64,000 nt of DNA. Source: BOG-938 sp048498155. GTDB taxonomy: Bacteria; Pseudomonadota; Alphaproteobacteria; Caulobacterales; Caulobacteraceae. Where the stretch lies: positions 1 to 64,000 of the forward strand of contig JBEHYN010000008.1 in the NCBI GenBank assembly GCA_048498155.1, written 5' to 3'. Both the position numbers and the translations under genes were made by a program. Positions within the stretch are counted from its first letter, which is position 1, and each line of letters starts with the position of its first letter. A model generated the notes under the pieces. That model was not told where the DNA came from and searched no databases. It worked only from the letters and a program-made list of their open reading frames with translations. This document shows positions 1 to 8,318 of the stretch, piece after piece.

Positions 1-134
1 CACAGCCAGACGCCCGCCCTAAGCGTCACACCAGGCCCATATCCATCAAGACCAGGGCGTCGGGCAGCGACTATCGCAAAGCTCCCGCCAGCGTGGGAGG
101 TGGCCCAGAGGGCCGGAGGGGGCGTGCAGGCGCA
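1..134. other. gap downstream of bioB, no gene recognised
   Basis: This stretch lies beyond the stop codon of bioB. I see no reading frame here with recognisable similarity and no convincing terminator hairpin. A GTG on the minus strand near position 27 opens a frame that runs off the window edge, but nine codons are too few to judge. Confidence 0.4.
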
Positions 135-1169
135 CTATGCCCCCTCAGTCAGCTTCGCTGCCAGCTCCCCCGCACGCGGTGGAGCAATAGAGGCCATTGG
201 CCGCAGGCCCAAGTCCGCGAACAGCTGGTCGTCGGCGTCCATCTCGGGATTGGGCGTGGTCAGAAGGCGGCTGCCCACGAAGATGGAATTGGCGCCGGCC
301 AGGAAGCACAGGGCTTGGAGCTCACGGCTCATGGCCTCGCGGCCGGCCGACAGGCGCACCACCGCCTTGGGGCAGACCAGCCGCGCCGCCGCCACCGTGC
401 GCACGAACTCCAACCCGTCAACCTCGCCCGACTTAAGCACCCGGTCGCCGAGCGGCGTGCCTTCAATCGGCACAAGACCATTGATCGGCAGGCTGTCGGG
501 GTGTTCGGGCAGGTTGGCCAAGGCCAGCAACAGTCCGGCGCGGTCCTTGCGCGCCTCGCCCATGCCGATGATCCCGCCGCAGCACACCGAAACCCCCGCC
601 GCGCGCACATGGGCCAGGGTGTCCAGCCGGTCCTGATAGGTGCGGGTCGAGACGACCTGAGCGTAGTAGTCCGCGCCGGTGTCCAGGTTGTGATTGTAGT
701 AATCTAGCCCCGCCGTCTTGAGCGCCTTGGCCTGATCGCCGGTCAACATGCCCAAGGTAGCGCAGGTCTCCAGGCCCAGCGCCTTGACGCCCGAGATCAT
801 GGCCGCCAGTTCCGGCACGTCGCGGTCCTTCAGCTCACGCCAGGCCGCGCCCATGCAGAAGCGCTGGGCTCCGGAGGCCTTAGCCGCCCTGGCCTCCTCG
901 ATCACCGCCTGGGCCGCCATCAGGCGCGAGGCCTTTAGCCCGGTGTCGAAGTGGGCCGACTGGCTGCAATAGCCGCAGTCCTCGGCGCAACCGCCGGTCT
1001 TGATCGACAAAAGCTGGGAGCGCTGGACCTCGGCGGGGTCAAACCAGGCGCGGTGAACAGCGGCGGCCTGGAACACCAATTCGGTGAAGGGCAGGTCGAA
1101 CAGGGCCTCGATCTGGCCGAGGGTCCAATCGTGCCGGGGCTGGGCAAGGTCGTGCATGGGCATTTCCAT
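135..1169 (-). CDS. bioB: biotin synthase
   Basis: Radical-SAM enzyme that inserts sulfur into dethiobiotin, the last step of biotin synthesis; cytosolic. The iron-sulfur motif CxxxCxxC is seen as GGCAEDCGYCSQ near residues 60-70, followed by family blocks such as MGAAWRE and the YYNHNLDT region that contacts SAM and dethiobiotin. About 344 residues is the normal length. I prefer the ATG at 1169 to the two TTG codons just upstream; ATGs at 1163 and 1157 are also possible. It is transcribed divergently from mutS across a 90-bp gap that holds a tandem repeat. No other bio gene is next to it in the window, so it may be a stand-alone transcript. Confidence 0.95.
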   Translation of the reverse strand: MEMPMHDLAQPRHDWTLGQIEALFDLPFTELVFQAAAVHRAWFDPAEVQRSQLLSIKTGGCAEDCGYCSQSAHFDTGLKASRLMAAQAVIEEARAAKASGAQRFCMGAAWRELKDRDVPELAAMISGVKALGLETCATLGMLTGDQAKALKTAGLDYYNHNLDTGADYYAQVVSTRTYQDRLDTLAHVRAAGVSVCCGGIIGMGEARKDRAGLLLALANLPEHPDSLPINGLVPIEGTPLGDRVLKSGEVDGLEFVRTVAAARLVCPKAVVRLSAGREAMSRELQALCFLAGANSIFVGSRLLTTPNPEMDADDQLFADLGLRPMASIAPPRAGELAAKLTEGA

Positions 1170-1207
1170 CAACAAGCTTGACGCCCATACCAGCGCCCGG
1201 CCCTTTC

Positions 1208-1245
1208 TTGAAGCTTAGACTCTGGCTTGAAGCTCAGACTCTGGC
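1208..1245. repeat. 19-bp tandem duplication in the bioB/mutS promoter gap
   Basis: Two adjacent 19-bp units, TTGAAGCTTAGACTCTGGC at 1208-1226 and TTGAAGCTCAGACTCTGGC at 1227-1245, differ at one base. Each contains GACTC, a GANTC sequence of the kind methylated by CcrM in Caulobacterales, at 1218-1222 and 1237-1241. The second copy ends 14 bases before the mutS ATG. It is either a recent slippage duplication or a doubled control element. Confidence 0.85.
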
Positions 1246-1259
1246 TAGCGTTCCGCTAG

Positions 1260-3962
1260 ATGAACGCCGTGACTGATCCCATCGCCACCCCCGCCGTAGA
1301 CTTGGCCGCCGCCACCCCGGTGATGGCCCAGTTCTTCGAGGCCAAGGCGCGTCAGCCCGACGCCCTGGTGTTCTTCCGCATGGGCGATTTCTACGAGCTG
1401 TTCTTCGAAGACGCGGTCAAGGCGTCTAGCGCCCTTGGCATAGCCCTGACTGCGCGCGGCAAGCATGCCGGCCAGGACATTCCCATGGCGGGCGTGCCGG
1501 TCCATGCAGCCGAGGCCTATCTAGCCAAGCTGATCCGTGCGGGCTTCAAGGTCGCCGTGTGCGAGCAGATGGAGGACCCCGCAGAAGCGCGCAAGCGCGG
1601 CTCCAAGTCGGTGGTGCGGCGCGATGTGGTGCGGGTGGTGACTCCGGGCACCCTGACCGAAGACGGACTGCTGGACGCGCGCGGCTCGAACCGCCTGGCG
1701 GCGGTGGCCGTGCGCGCCGGCCAGGCGGCGGTGGCCAGCGTGGACATCTCCACCGGCGAGGTCGACTGCATCAGCGTCGGCCGCGCGGGGGTAGCCGCGG
1801 CTCTGGCAGCCCTGCAGCCGTCGGAAATCCTCGTGCCCGACCGGCTGTTCGCCGACGAGTTGCTGGCGGCGGCCTTCAAGTCCCAAAGCGGCGCGATCCA
1901 GCCCATGGCCCAGGCCCTGGCCGAGCCCCAGGCGGCCGAAGCCCGACTGAAGCGCCTCTATGGCGTGGACACCCTGGACGGTTTCGGCGCCCTGTCCGGG
2001 GCCGAGGTTTCGGCGCTGGGCCTGATCGCGGCTCACTTGGAAACGACGCAAGCCGGCCGCCTTCCTGCGCTTGGCCCTCCGCGACGGGCGGGCGAGGCCG
2101 ACGTGATGGCCATCGACCCGGCCACCCGCTCCAGTCTGGAAATCGAACGCAGCCAAGGCGGTGGCCGGGAAGGCTCGCTTTTGGCGGCGATTGACCGGAC
2201 CGTTACCTCTGGCGGCGCGCGCCTTTTGGCCGCCCGCCTGGCCCGGCCCCTGCTCGATCCAGAGTCTATCGAGGCGCGGCTAGATGCGGTGCAATGGTTT
2301 TTGGAACGCCGTTCGACGCGCGAGGGCGTGCGGCGTCTGCTGAAGGGATCGGGTGATCCGGCCCGGTCCTTTTCCCGTCTGGCCTTGGGGCGCGGTGGCC
2401 CACGGGACCTAGGCGCATTGAAATGCGCCCTGCAATGCGGCGTGGACCTGGCGGCTCTGATCGGGGCCGACCGAGACCTGGGCGGCGGGCCTCCCCTTGA
2501 GGTGGCCGCGCCGGTTCAGGCCCTGGCAGCCGACGAGCATCCCGCGCTCGCCGAATTCCTGCGCGTCCTGACTGACGGGCTGAACCCCGAACTGCCGGCC
2601 CAGGCGCGCGACGGCGGCTTTGTCGCGGCCGGAATCAGTCCGCCGCTCGATCAGGCGCTGGCCCTGCGCGACGACAGCCGCAAGGTGGTCGCCCAACTGG
2701 AACAGAGCCTCCAGGCGCAATCCGGGGCGCCCCTACGAATCCGCCACAACGCCGTACTCGGCTATTTTGTGGAGGTCACCGCCAAACAGGCCGAGCCCCT
2801 GTTCGCCGCCCCGCTCAACGCCCTGTTCATTCACCGCCAAACCCTGGCCAACCAGGTGCGCTTCACCACTGTGGAGCTGGCGGATCTGGACGCCCGCATC
2901 GCCCAGGCCGCCGAACGCGCCCTGGCCATGGAGGCGGAAATCTTTGAAGCCTGGGTCGCGCGGGCCCGCGACTTGGCCGGCGACATTCAGTCGGCGGCCC
3001 AGGCTCTCGCCAGGCTCGACGTGGCCTGCGGACTAGCGGAATGGGCCAATGATGAGCAGGCAAGCCGTCCGCATATCGATCGCTCCCTAGCCTTCGACGC
3101 GGAGGGTGCGCGCCATCCTGTGGTTGAGGCCGCCGTTCGCCGGGCCGGAGCACCCTATACGCCGAACGACTGCCGCCTGGACGGCGCGGGCGAAGCCGGC
3201 GCGCGCCTAGCCATCGTCACCGGGCCCAACATGGCGGGCAAATCGACCTTCCTGCGCCAAAACGCCCTGTTGGCCGTGCTGGCCCAGGCAGGCAGCTTCG
3301 TGCCCGCTCGGCGCCTGAGGCTCGGCGTGGTTGATCGGCTATTCAGCCGGGTGGGTGCGGGAGATGATCTGGCGCGAGGACGCTCCACCTTCATGGCCGA
3401 AATGGTGGAGACGGCCGCCATCCTGACCCAGGCCACGCCCAGATCCCTGGTGATTCTGGACGAAATCGGCAGGGGCACGGCCACCTATGACGGCCTGGCC
3501 ATCGCCTGGGCCTGCGCGGAGGCGCTGCACGACGTCAACCGCTGCCGCGCCCTGTTCGCCACCCACTATCATGAGCTAGCGCGGCTGGAGGATCGTCTGG
3601 CCCACGTCTGCAACCTGTCCCTGAAAGCCAAGGAGTGGAACGGCGATCTGGTGTTTCTGCATGAAGCCCAAAAGGGGCCGGCGGACCGATCCTATGGGGT
3701 GCAGGTCGCTAGGCTGGCGGGCGTTCCTCCCGCCGTGGTCGCGCGCGCGCGCCAGGTGTTGGAACGGTTGGAGGATCAAACCGCCTCGCCCGCGCGCTTG
3801 AATGACCTGCCTCTGTTCGCGGCCGCCGCCGAGCCAACATCGGCGCCCTTCGCCGGGCCGAGCGAGCTCGACAAGGCCCTGGCGGCCCTGGATCTGGACG
3901 GGATGTCTCCGCGTGAGGCGATGGACGCCCTTTATCGGCTCAAGGCGTTGACCAAGAATTAG
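1260..3962 (+). CDS. mutS: DNA mismatch repair ATPase MutS
   Basis: Recognises base mismatches and small loops and recruits MutL. The N-terminal mismatch-binding domain carries the Phe-x-Glu motif in MGDFYELFFEDA (residues 41-52). The C-terminal ABC ATPase has Walker A GPNMAGKST near residues 655-663, a Walker B region LVILDEIGRGT, and the THYHEL switch. At 900 residues it is a full-length MutS1. The ATG at 1260 follows the tandem repeat directly; no strong Shine-Dalgarno is visible. mutL is not in the window. The gene begins a plus-strand run with the unknown protein downstream, but a 163-bp gap separates them. Confidence 0.97.
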   Translation: MNAVTDPIATPAVDLAAATPVMAQFFEAKARQPDALVFFRMGDFYELFFEDAVKASSALGIALTARGKHAGQDIPMAGVPVHAAEAYLAKLIRAGFKVAVCEQMEDPAEARKRGSKSVVRRDVVRVVTPGTLTEDGLLDARGSNRLAAVAVRAGQAAVASVDISTGEVDCISVGRAGVAAALAALQPSEILVPDRLFADELLAAAFKSQSGAIQPMAQALAEPQAAEARLKRLYGVDTLDGFGALSGAEVSALGLIAAHLETTQAGRLPALGPPRRAGEADVMAIDPATRSSLEIERSQGGGREGSLLAAIDRTVTSGGARLLAARLARPLLDPESIEARLDAVQWFLERRSTREGVRRLLKGSGDPARSFSRLALGRGGPRDLGALKCALQCGVDLAALIGADRDLGGGPPLEVAAPVQALAADEHPALAEFLRVLTDGLNPELPAQARDGGFVAAGISPPLDQALALRDDSRKVVAQLEQSLQAQSGAPLRIRHNAVLGYFVEVTAKQAEPLFAAPLNALFIHRQTLANQVRFTTVELADLDARIAQAAERALAMEAEIFEAWVARARDLAGDIQSAAQALARLDVACGLAEWANDEQASRPHIDRSLAFDAEGARHPVVEAAVRRAGAPYTPNDCRLDGAGEAGARLAIVTGPNMAGKSTFLRQNALLAVLAQAGSFVPARRLRLGVVDRLFSRVGAGDDLARGRSTFMAEMVETAAILTQATPRSLVILDEIGRGTATYDGLAIAWACAEALHDVNRCRALFATHYHELARLEDRLAHVCNLSLKAKEWNGDLVFLHEAQKGPADRSYGVQVARLAGVPPAVVARARQVLERLEDQTASPARLNDLPLFAAAAEPTSAPFAGPSELDKALAALDLDGMSPREAMDALYRLKALTKN

Positions 3963-4125
3963 ACGACGCGACCGTCGGGCATTGTCCGTCCATTAACCAG
4001 TCCCGTGGCTGAATTCGTCTTGGCTCTCGTCGGACAAACCGGGTCGTCGTCGCATCGTCGGCGCCCGGTGGGATAAGGGAATCCAGTCACGCCGAGTGTT
4101 TGATCGTGGGGGCGACGTAAAATAT

Positions 4126-5268
4126 ATGGCCAAAGCACAGCGCCCGGCGCCGGCGGGCCGATCGGTCCGCAGCCTCATCAGTCTTCAGACCAACGCTTCA
4201 ACCGCGCGGACCCTGAACTTGGTGATGGTCTGGCAAAAGCATGGGGCCGAGGAGGCCTATCGGCTCAATCCCCTGTTCCGCAGCCCGGTGCTAAACCGCT
4301 GCTTCGTTGTCAAGCATCGGCTTCGGCCTAACGAACGGGACCTGTTTTCGGAGGCGCGAAGCAACGCCACCAAGATCATCCTGCCCATCGATATCAGCGA
4401 CCTGCGCTCAGGCGCGCGCTGGTTCTTTGTCGGGCAGCGCGGATATGCCGAGGTGTTGGACGATATCCTCGGCGCGCTCTCTCCGGCCAACCAAGCCGAC
4501 ATCGAACTGCTCGATCTGCTGGACTCCCTGCCCTCGCTGGACCCGTTCCTCATGCGCGAGCGCCTGAAAAAGAGCGGGTATAACCCCGCCCGGTGCTATT
4601 TCGACATAACCGACGCAGACATGCTGAAGATGTTTGAGTTCGTGCGCCGCGAAATCACCCCGCTGATCGGCATATCGTTCGACGATCTGGACGCGGCCAC
4701 TAACCAAAAGACGTCCAGGCTGGCGCAGAAGATCCTGGCCGACGCGGGCGATGCAGAAATGGAACCTCTACGGCTGGGCCTGGGCCTGGACAAGGCCGCC
4801 TTCGACGAGGGAATTTTCTGTTGGAAGGGCTTTATCTATTACAAGTGGTGCATGGGTGAACTCGCCCCGCACGTTCGCCCGATTCTGGATGAAATCATGA
4901 ACGTCAAGGCCGTTGGTCCGGCCGATGGGGAAGCTCGGGCCACCATCGCCGCGTGCAAGACTCGGCTGATCAAGTGCATCACCGGCGCCTGCGACACCGT
5001 GCGAACCACCCTGAAAGTTTACGACGACGCCTATGGCGACCTGACAAGGAATGGCCAGCCGGGCACGTTTCGCGACTTTCTCATTAAGGCCCCCACGCTG
5101 TTCTACGAGTTGGGTGAACGCCTCGCCGCTGTCCAGCACGTGGTGAGCTTCTGGCGTTTTCGCTTCCCGGCCGGGCAGCGGGCCAAGCCGAGCTATGAGG
5201 AGCTAGCTGACATCCTGGTGGATTTCGAAGCCAGCCTGGCCTTCGAACCTATCGGCAAGGCGGCCTAA
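4126..5268 (+). CDS. conserved protein of unknown function (about 380 aa)
   Basis: I do not recognise a named domain. The protein is mostly helical and charged, with a basic N-terminus (AKAQRPAPAGRSVRS) and no signal peptide or membrane segment, so it is probably cytosolic. Conserved-looking blocks include RSPVLNRCFVVKHRL, TKIILPIDISDLRSGARWFF and the aromatic patch ICWKGFIYYKW read as FCWKGFIYYKW. I chose the ATG at 4126 because a G-rich Shine-Dalgarno-like stretch precedes it; a GTG at 4096 would add ten residues. A GAATC (GANTC) lies upstream at 4079. Base composition matches the neighbours, so recent transfer is unlikely. A strong hairpin follows the stop. It could be a lineage-specific regulator or scaffold, but the sequence alone does not say. 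Confidence 0.75.
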   Translation: MAKAQRPAPAGRSVRSLISLQTNASTARTLNLVMVWQKHGAEEAYRLNPLFRSPVLNRCFVVKHRLRPNERDLFSEARSNATKIILPIDISDLRSGARWFFVGQRGYAEVLDDILGALSPANQADIELLDLLDSLPSLDPFLMRERLKKSGYNPARCYFDITDADMLKMFEFVRREITPLIGISFDDLDAATNQKTSRLAQKILADAGDAEMEPLRLGLGLDKAAFDEGIFCWKGFIYYKWCMGELAPHVRPILDEIMNVKAVGPADGEARATIAACKTRLIKCITGACDTVRTTLKVYDDAYGDLTRNGQPGTFRDFLIKAPTLFYELGERLAAVQHVVSFWRFRFPAGQRAKPSYEELADILVDFEASLAFEPIGKAA

Positions 5269-5273
5269 AACAA

Positions 5274-5294
5274 GCCCGCCCGAAACGGGCGGGC
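5274..5294 (+). terminator. GC hairpin after the unknown 380-aa gene
   Basis: A perfect 9-bp stem (GCCCGCCCG with CGGGCGGGC) around an AAA loop begins seven bases after the stop codon. It lacks a following T-tract, so it would be a weak intrinsic or a Rho-assisted terminator, or an mRNA 3' end stabiliser. Confidence 0.55.
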
Positions 5295-5331
5295 GGATCG
5301 ATCCAATTGGCCCCGTTGTTCGTTTAAGGGC

Positions 5332-5766
5332 ATGACCAGTCTCCGCACAGGCCCTGTCCTCACATTCTCGGCCAAGACGCCGCTGCAGATCACCGTGGCG
5401 CTCGGCGGACTGGTTCCGGTCGGCGCCGGACTGGCTGGAATTATCCTCGGACCGGCTATGGCCGGCCGCGGCGCCGTCGACGCCTCGCTCGACAGCCACT
5501 TCAGTTATCTTTCGGGACTGCTTCTCGCCGTCGGTCTGGCCTTCTGGGGCTTGATACCGGGCATAGAGCGGCGCGGACACCAGGTGCGTCTGCTCACTTG
5601 GCTGGTGATGGTCGGCGGCCTGGGCCGACTGGTAAGTCTTCGGCGGGTCGGGCCGCCGGACAGCGCCATGCAGGCCGCACTGATCATGGAGCTTGTTGTC
5701 ACCCCCGCGATCTGCCTGTGGCAGTGGCGCCTGGCGGGTGCGCTAACGCGCGCCGAACAGGGCTGA
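5332..5766 (+). CDS. DUF4345-type small membrane protein
   Basis: A 144-residue protein with four hydrophobic segments: LQITVALGGLVPVGAGLAG, SYLSGLLLAVGLAFWGLIPG, LLTWLVMVGGLGRLVSL and a C-terminal LIMELVVTPAICLWQWRLAG. The pattern and the YLSGLLLAVGLAFW block match small inner-membrane proteins of the DUF4345 type; function unknown. The 3' end overlaps the convergent yggS by 24 bases. The family assignment is from memory of the pattern and should be treated as moderate. Confidence 0.65.
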   Translation: MTSLRTGPVLTFSAKTPLQITVALGGLVPVGAGLAGIILGPAMAGRGAVDASLDSHFSYLSGLLLAVGLAFWGLIPGIERRGHQVRLLTWLVMVGGLGRLVSLRRVGPPDSAMQAALIMELVVTPAICLWQWRLAGALTRAEQG

Positions 5767-6408
5767 GCCGACCCTGACAGAGGTGGCGCCGAAGCGGATT
5801 GCGGTCTCGAAATCGGCGCTCATGCCCATCGAAAGCCTTGTCAGGCCGTTGCGCGCGGCGAGCTGGGCCAGCAGGGCGAAATGCGGCGCTGAGGGCTCGG
5901 CTTGGGGCGGAATGCACATCAGCCCTTCGATGCTCAGGCCGAAATCCCTGCGCGCGGCGGCGAGGAAGCCGTCCACTTCAAGCGGCGTCACGCCGGCCTT
6001 CTGCGGCTCCTCGCCGGTATTGACCTGAACATACAGCCGGGGCGCTCGCCCCAGCCGTTGAATTTCCTCGGCCAGGCTTTGCGCTAGGCGGGTCCGGTCG
6101 AGGGTTTCGATGACTTGAAATAGGCCGATGGCCTCGCGCGCCTTGTTGGTTTGCAGGGGTCCAATCAGGCGCAGCTCCAGGCCCTCATACCGTCCGTCCC
6201 AGCGCCCCTGGGCCTCCTGCACGCGATTTTCCCCAAATACCCGCTGCCCGGCGGCCAGGACCGGGGCGATATGCTCCCAAGGCTGTTGCTTGGAGACCGC
6301 CGTCAGGGTCACATCCGCCGGATCGCGTCCCGCCGCGCGGGCCGCGCGGGCGATCCTGCCCAGGATATCGGCCAGGGCCGTGGCGGGATCAAACGGGGGA
6401 GGGGTCAT
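5743..6408 (-). CDS. YggS-family PLP homeostasis protein
   Basis: Single-domain fold-type III pyridoxal-phosphate protein (YggS/PROSC/YBL036C), thought to buffer free PLP rather than catalyse a reaction. The PLP-binding Lys is K40 in TAVSKQQ. FGENRVQEAQ, RLIGPLQTNKAREA, YVQVNTGEEPQKAG and the C-terminal phosphate-binding MGMSADFETAIRFG and VRVGSALFG blocks follow in family order. At 221 residues it has the usual length. It overlaps the DUF4345 gene tail to tail and is divergent from the ThiE-like gene across about 20 bases, so the two divergent genes must share or overlap promoter elements. Confidence 0.92.
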   Translation of the reverse strand: MTPPPFDPATALADILGRIARAARAAGRDPADVTLTAVSKQQPWEHIAPVLAAGQRVFGENRVQEAQGRWDGRYEGLELRLIGPLQTNKAREAIGLFQVIETLDRTRLAQSLAEEIQRLGRAPRLYVQVNTGEEPQKAGVTPLEVDGFLAAARRDFGLSIEGLMCIPPQAEPSAPHFALLAQLAARNGLTRLSMGMSADFETAIRFGATSVRVGSALFGAR

Positions 6409-6429
6409 TTGGCGGCGGGACGAGATCGG

Positions 6430-7035
6430 TTGTTGGCGACGGCGTGGACGCTAAGCCGCCTTTACGCTCGCGCAAAGCCCCAGGGCGCGTCAAAGGCCAG
6501 GCTGCCGCCGCTGTTTGCGGTCACCGAACCCCAGCGCACACCCGATCCGTCGGATCTTGCGCTCCGCCTGCCCCGGGGCGCCGGAGTCATCTATCGCTCT
6601 TTCGGGGCGCCTCTGGCGACATCGACGGCGCAAACCCTGCGCCGGATCGCCCAGACGCGGGCGCTGACCCTGCTGATCGGATCGGGGCGGCCGCTGCTCA
6701 GAGGAACGGGGGTGCATCTGCCTGAACGCCTGGCGGCGAGCGCCCGGCGTTGGCGGCGACCTGGGCTGCTGATCACCGCAGCGGCTCACAGCGAGCCCGC
6801 CATCCGCCGCGCGCGGCTAGCGGGCTGCGACGCGGTGCTGGTCTCGGCGGTGTTTGCCAGTTCCAGTCCTTCGGCGGGCAAGCCCCTGGGGCCTGTTCGG
6901 TTTGCCGCGCTTGTTCGGCGCGCGCGAATGCCGGTCTACGCCTTGGGCGGGGTCGACGGGCGCACGGCCCCTCGGCTGCTAAGTTCGGGCGCAGCGGGTC
7001 TTGCGGCCGTCGGGGCCTTTAGCCTCAGAATTTGA
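6430..7035 (+). CDS. ThiE/TenI-like protein with degenerate active site
   Basis: About 201 residues. The second half reads like the TMP synthase/TenI barrel: GVHLPE, AAHSEPAIRRARLAGCDAVLVSAVF, GKPLGPVRFAALVRRARMPVYALGGVD. The catalytic features of true ThiE seem missing: the VQLREK block is replaced by VIYRSFGA, and the INDR...DGVHLGQ block by IGSGRPLLRGTGVHLPE. I therefore infer a ThiE-fold paralogue that may not make thiamine phosphate. No ATG is available near the expected N-terminus; TTG at 6430 or 6433, behind GGGACGAG, is the best start. The frame stays open upstream to 6151, but that part lies over yggS and is antisense to it. The 3' end overlaps the convergent NtrZ-like gene by 11 bases. 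Confidence 0.7.
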   Translation: MLATAWTLSRLYARAKPQGASKARLPPLFAVTEPQRTPDPSDLALRLPRGAGVIYRSFGAPLATSTAQTLRRIAQTRALTLLIGSGRPLLRGTGVHLPERLAASARRWRRPGLLITAAAHSEPAIRRARLAGCDAVLVSAVFASSSPSAGKPLGPVRFAALVRRARMPVYALGGVDGRTAPRLLSSGAAGLAAVGAFSLRI

Positions 7036-7438
7036 AGGCGGTTTCCAGCCGTACGCGCGGCACGTTGGTCGGCACGCCGGGGAGCGTCTGGGGATTGGCC
7101 TGATTGGGATTGGCCGCCGTCAAGGCTTGATCGCGCAGAGCGACGCCGCCGCCGATGCTGAGCGAGGGGGTAACCTTGAAGTAAGCGCCGGCCTGAACGT
7201 CCTGCCACGTTCCGTTACGCAGGGGCGATTGATCCACGTCGAACTTCAGGCCCCAACGGCTTTTGCCCGCATCCCATTGAAAGGATTTGTGCGCTTGTTG
7301 CTGGGGGCCCCATAGATTGCGGTCAGTCAGGGTCACGCCGGGATCGGGCTTGGTTTCCTGGGCGCGCGCCATCGACGCCGTGGCTCCCGAAAGAACCAAC
7401 GCCGAAATCACAGCAATGATCGGCCTGCCCGCCATCAT
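7025..7438 (-). CDS. ntrZ: NtrZ-like periplasmic protein
   Basis: A 137-residue secreted protein: signal peptide IIAVISALVLSGATASMARA, then the mature part TLTDRNLWGPQQQ, KSRWGLKFDVDQ, QAGAYFKVTPSLSIGGGVAL and the C-terminal PRVRLETAFKF. The blocks RNLWGPQQ and PRVRLET.FKF fit my memory of Caulobacter NtrZ, a periplasmic inhibitor of the sensor kinase NtrY. The ending in Phe and the alternating small beta pattern would also suit a fragment-like outer-membrane barrel. I chose ATG 7438 (or 7435) since the signal peptide begins there. ntrY/ntrX are not in the window. The family call is moderate; function follows only if it is right. Confidence 0.6.
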   Translation of the reverse strand: MMAGRPIIAVISALVLSGATASMARAQETKPDPGVTLTDRNLWGPQQQAHKSFQWDAGKSRWGLKFDVDQSPLRNGTWQDVQAGAYFKVTPSLSIGGGVALRDQALTAANPNQANPQTLPGVPTNVPRVRLETAFKF

Positions 7439-7612
7439 AGCCCTTAAACGCTTCTCATGCCCAATTGGACGCAGAGTCATCCCTGCGCGTCTCAACCTTT
7501 ACGTCTGCGATTAAAGTCTCAAGAACGTCCAGGTCAATGGCAGTCTCTGTCATGACCCATAAAATAAGCCTTTACGCGTGGCCTGTGGCCTCAGGGCAAC
7601 GCGATTCCTCTT

Positions 7613-7638
7613 TTGAGCGCCACGTCGCGTGCTATAGA
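7613..7638 (+). promoter_or_regulatory. housekeeping-sigma promoter before the DUF3576 gene
   Basis: TTGAGCG at 7613-7619, an 11-base spacer, then GCTATAGA at 7631-7638 closely fits the Caulobacter sigma-73 consensus TTGACGS-N10-14-GCTANAWC. It sits about 90 bases upstream of the DUF3576 start, in the 289-bp divergent gap with the NtrZ-like gene. The same gap holds GAGTC (7474) and GATTC (7603), both GANTC sites. I see no gene in this gap. Confidence 0.6.
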
Positions 7639-7727
7639 GCCCCTGTCTGAGGTTGGGGCGCCGCCGTATATGCGGCGGGTCCGCCCTGAGATGTCGACGC
7701 GTGAAAAACGGAGCGGAGCGAGCAACA

Positions 7728-8213
7728 ATGGCCTTGGTGCGCGGATCGATGGCGGCGCTTGCGGCCCTGAGCCTTGTGGCTCTCGGCGGTTGCATGGGCG
7801 GGCCCAAGAGCGGGGTCCAACCCTATTCGCAAGGCGGATTCCATCCGTTCGGCTTCGGCAGGGCTGCTGCGCAGCCCGACGATCCCAAGGTTGCCATCGG
7901 CGTCAACGCCTATCTGTGGCGGGCCACCCTGGACACCCTGGCTTTCATGCCCCTGACCTCGGCTGATCCCTACGGCGGAGTGGTGATCACCGACTGGTAC
8001 GCCAATCCTGAAAAGCCCGACGAGCGGTTCAAGGCCACGGTTTACATCCTCGACACGCGCCTGCGCGCTGATGGCCTCAACGTCACCGTCTACAAGCAGG
8101 TGAAGGACGGAGCCGGGTGGAAGGACGCGCCCACTGCGGGCCAGACCGACACCGACATCGAGAACGCGATCCTGACCCGGGCGCGCCAGCTTCGTCTGTC
8201 TAACATTCGCTGA
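7728..8213 (+). CDS. DUF3576 lipoprotein
   Basis: A 161-residue lipoprotein with signal sequence and lipobox LGGC (Cys at residue 22), followed by a domain containing VNAYLWRATLDTLAFMPL, DPYGGVVITDWY and DERFKATVYILDTRLRADGL. These match the alphaproteobacterial DUF3576 family, which commonly lies just before leuS, as here. The function is unknown; an envelope role is likely because lptE follows leuS. ATG 7728 places the signal peptide correctly and has GGAGCGGAGC upstream; the frame is open further upstream but the extra residues would bury the signal. A promoter fits at 7613-7638. Confidence 0.85.
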   Translation: MALVRGSMAALAALSLVALGGCMGGPKSGVQPYSQGGFHPFGFGRAAAQPDDPKVAIGVNAYLWRATLDTLAFMPLTSADPYGGVVITDWYANPEKPDERFKATVYILDTRLRADGLNVTVYKQVKDGAGWKDAPTAGQTDTDIENAILTRARQLRLSNIR

Positions 8214-8225
8214 GGCATTCGGGCG

Positions 8226-8281
8226 GATTCGCGGCGCGGATCCACCCCTTAGGTCCGGACTCGGCGACCCCTGCCGGATTC
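8226..8281. promoter_or_regulatory. cluster of three GANTC sites upstream of leuS
   Basis: GATTC at 8226-8230, GACTC at 8258-8262 and GATTC at 8277-8281 fall in the 105-bp gap before leuS. In Caulobacterales GANTC is the target of the cell-cycle methyltransferase CcrM, and its presence in promoters can couple transcription to replication. That link is inference; only the sites are seen. Confidence 0.5.
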
Positions 8282-8318
8282 GGCTCCGACAATTCTGCAC
8301 AAGGGGTCGTTAGTCCGC

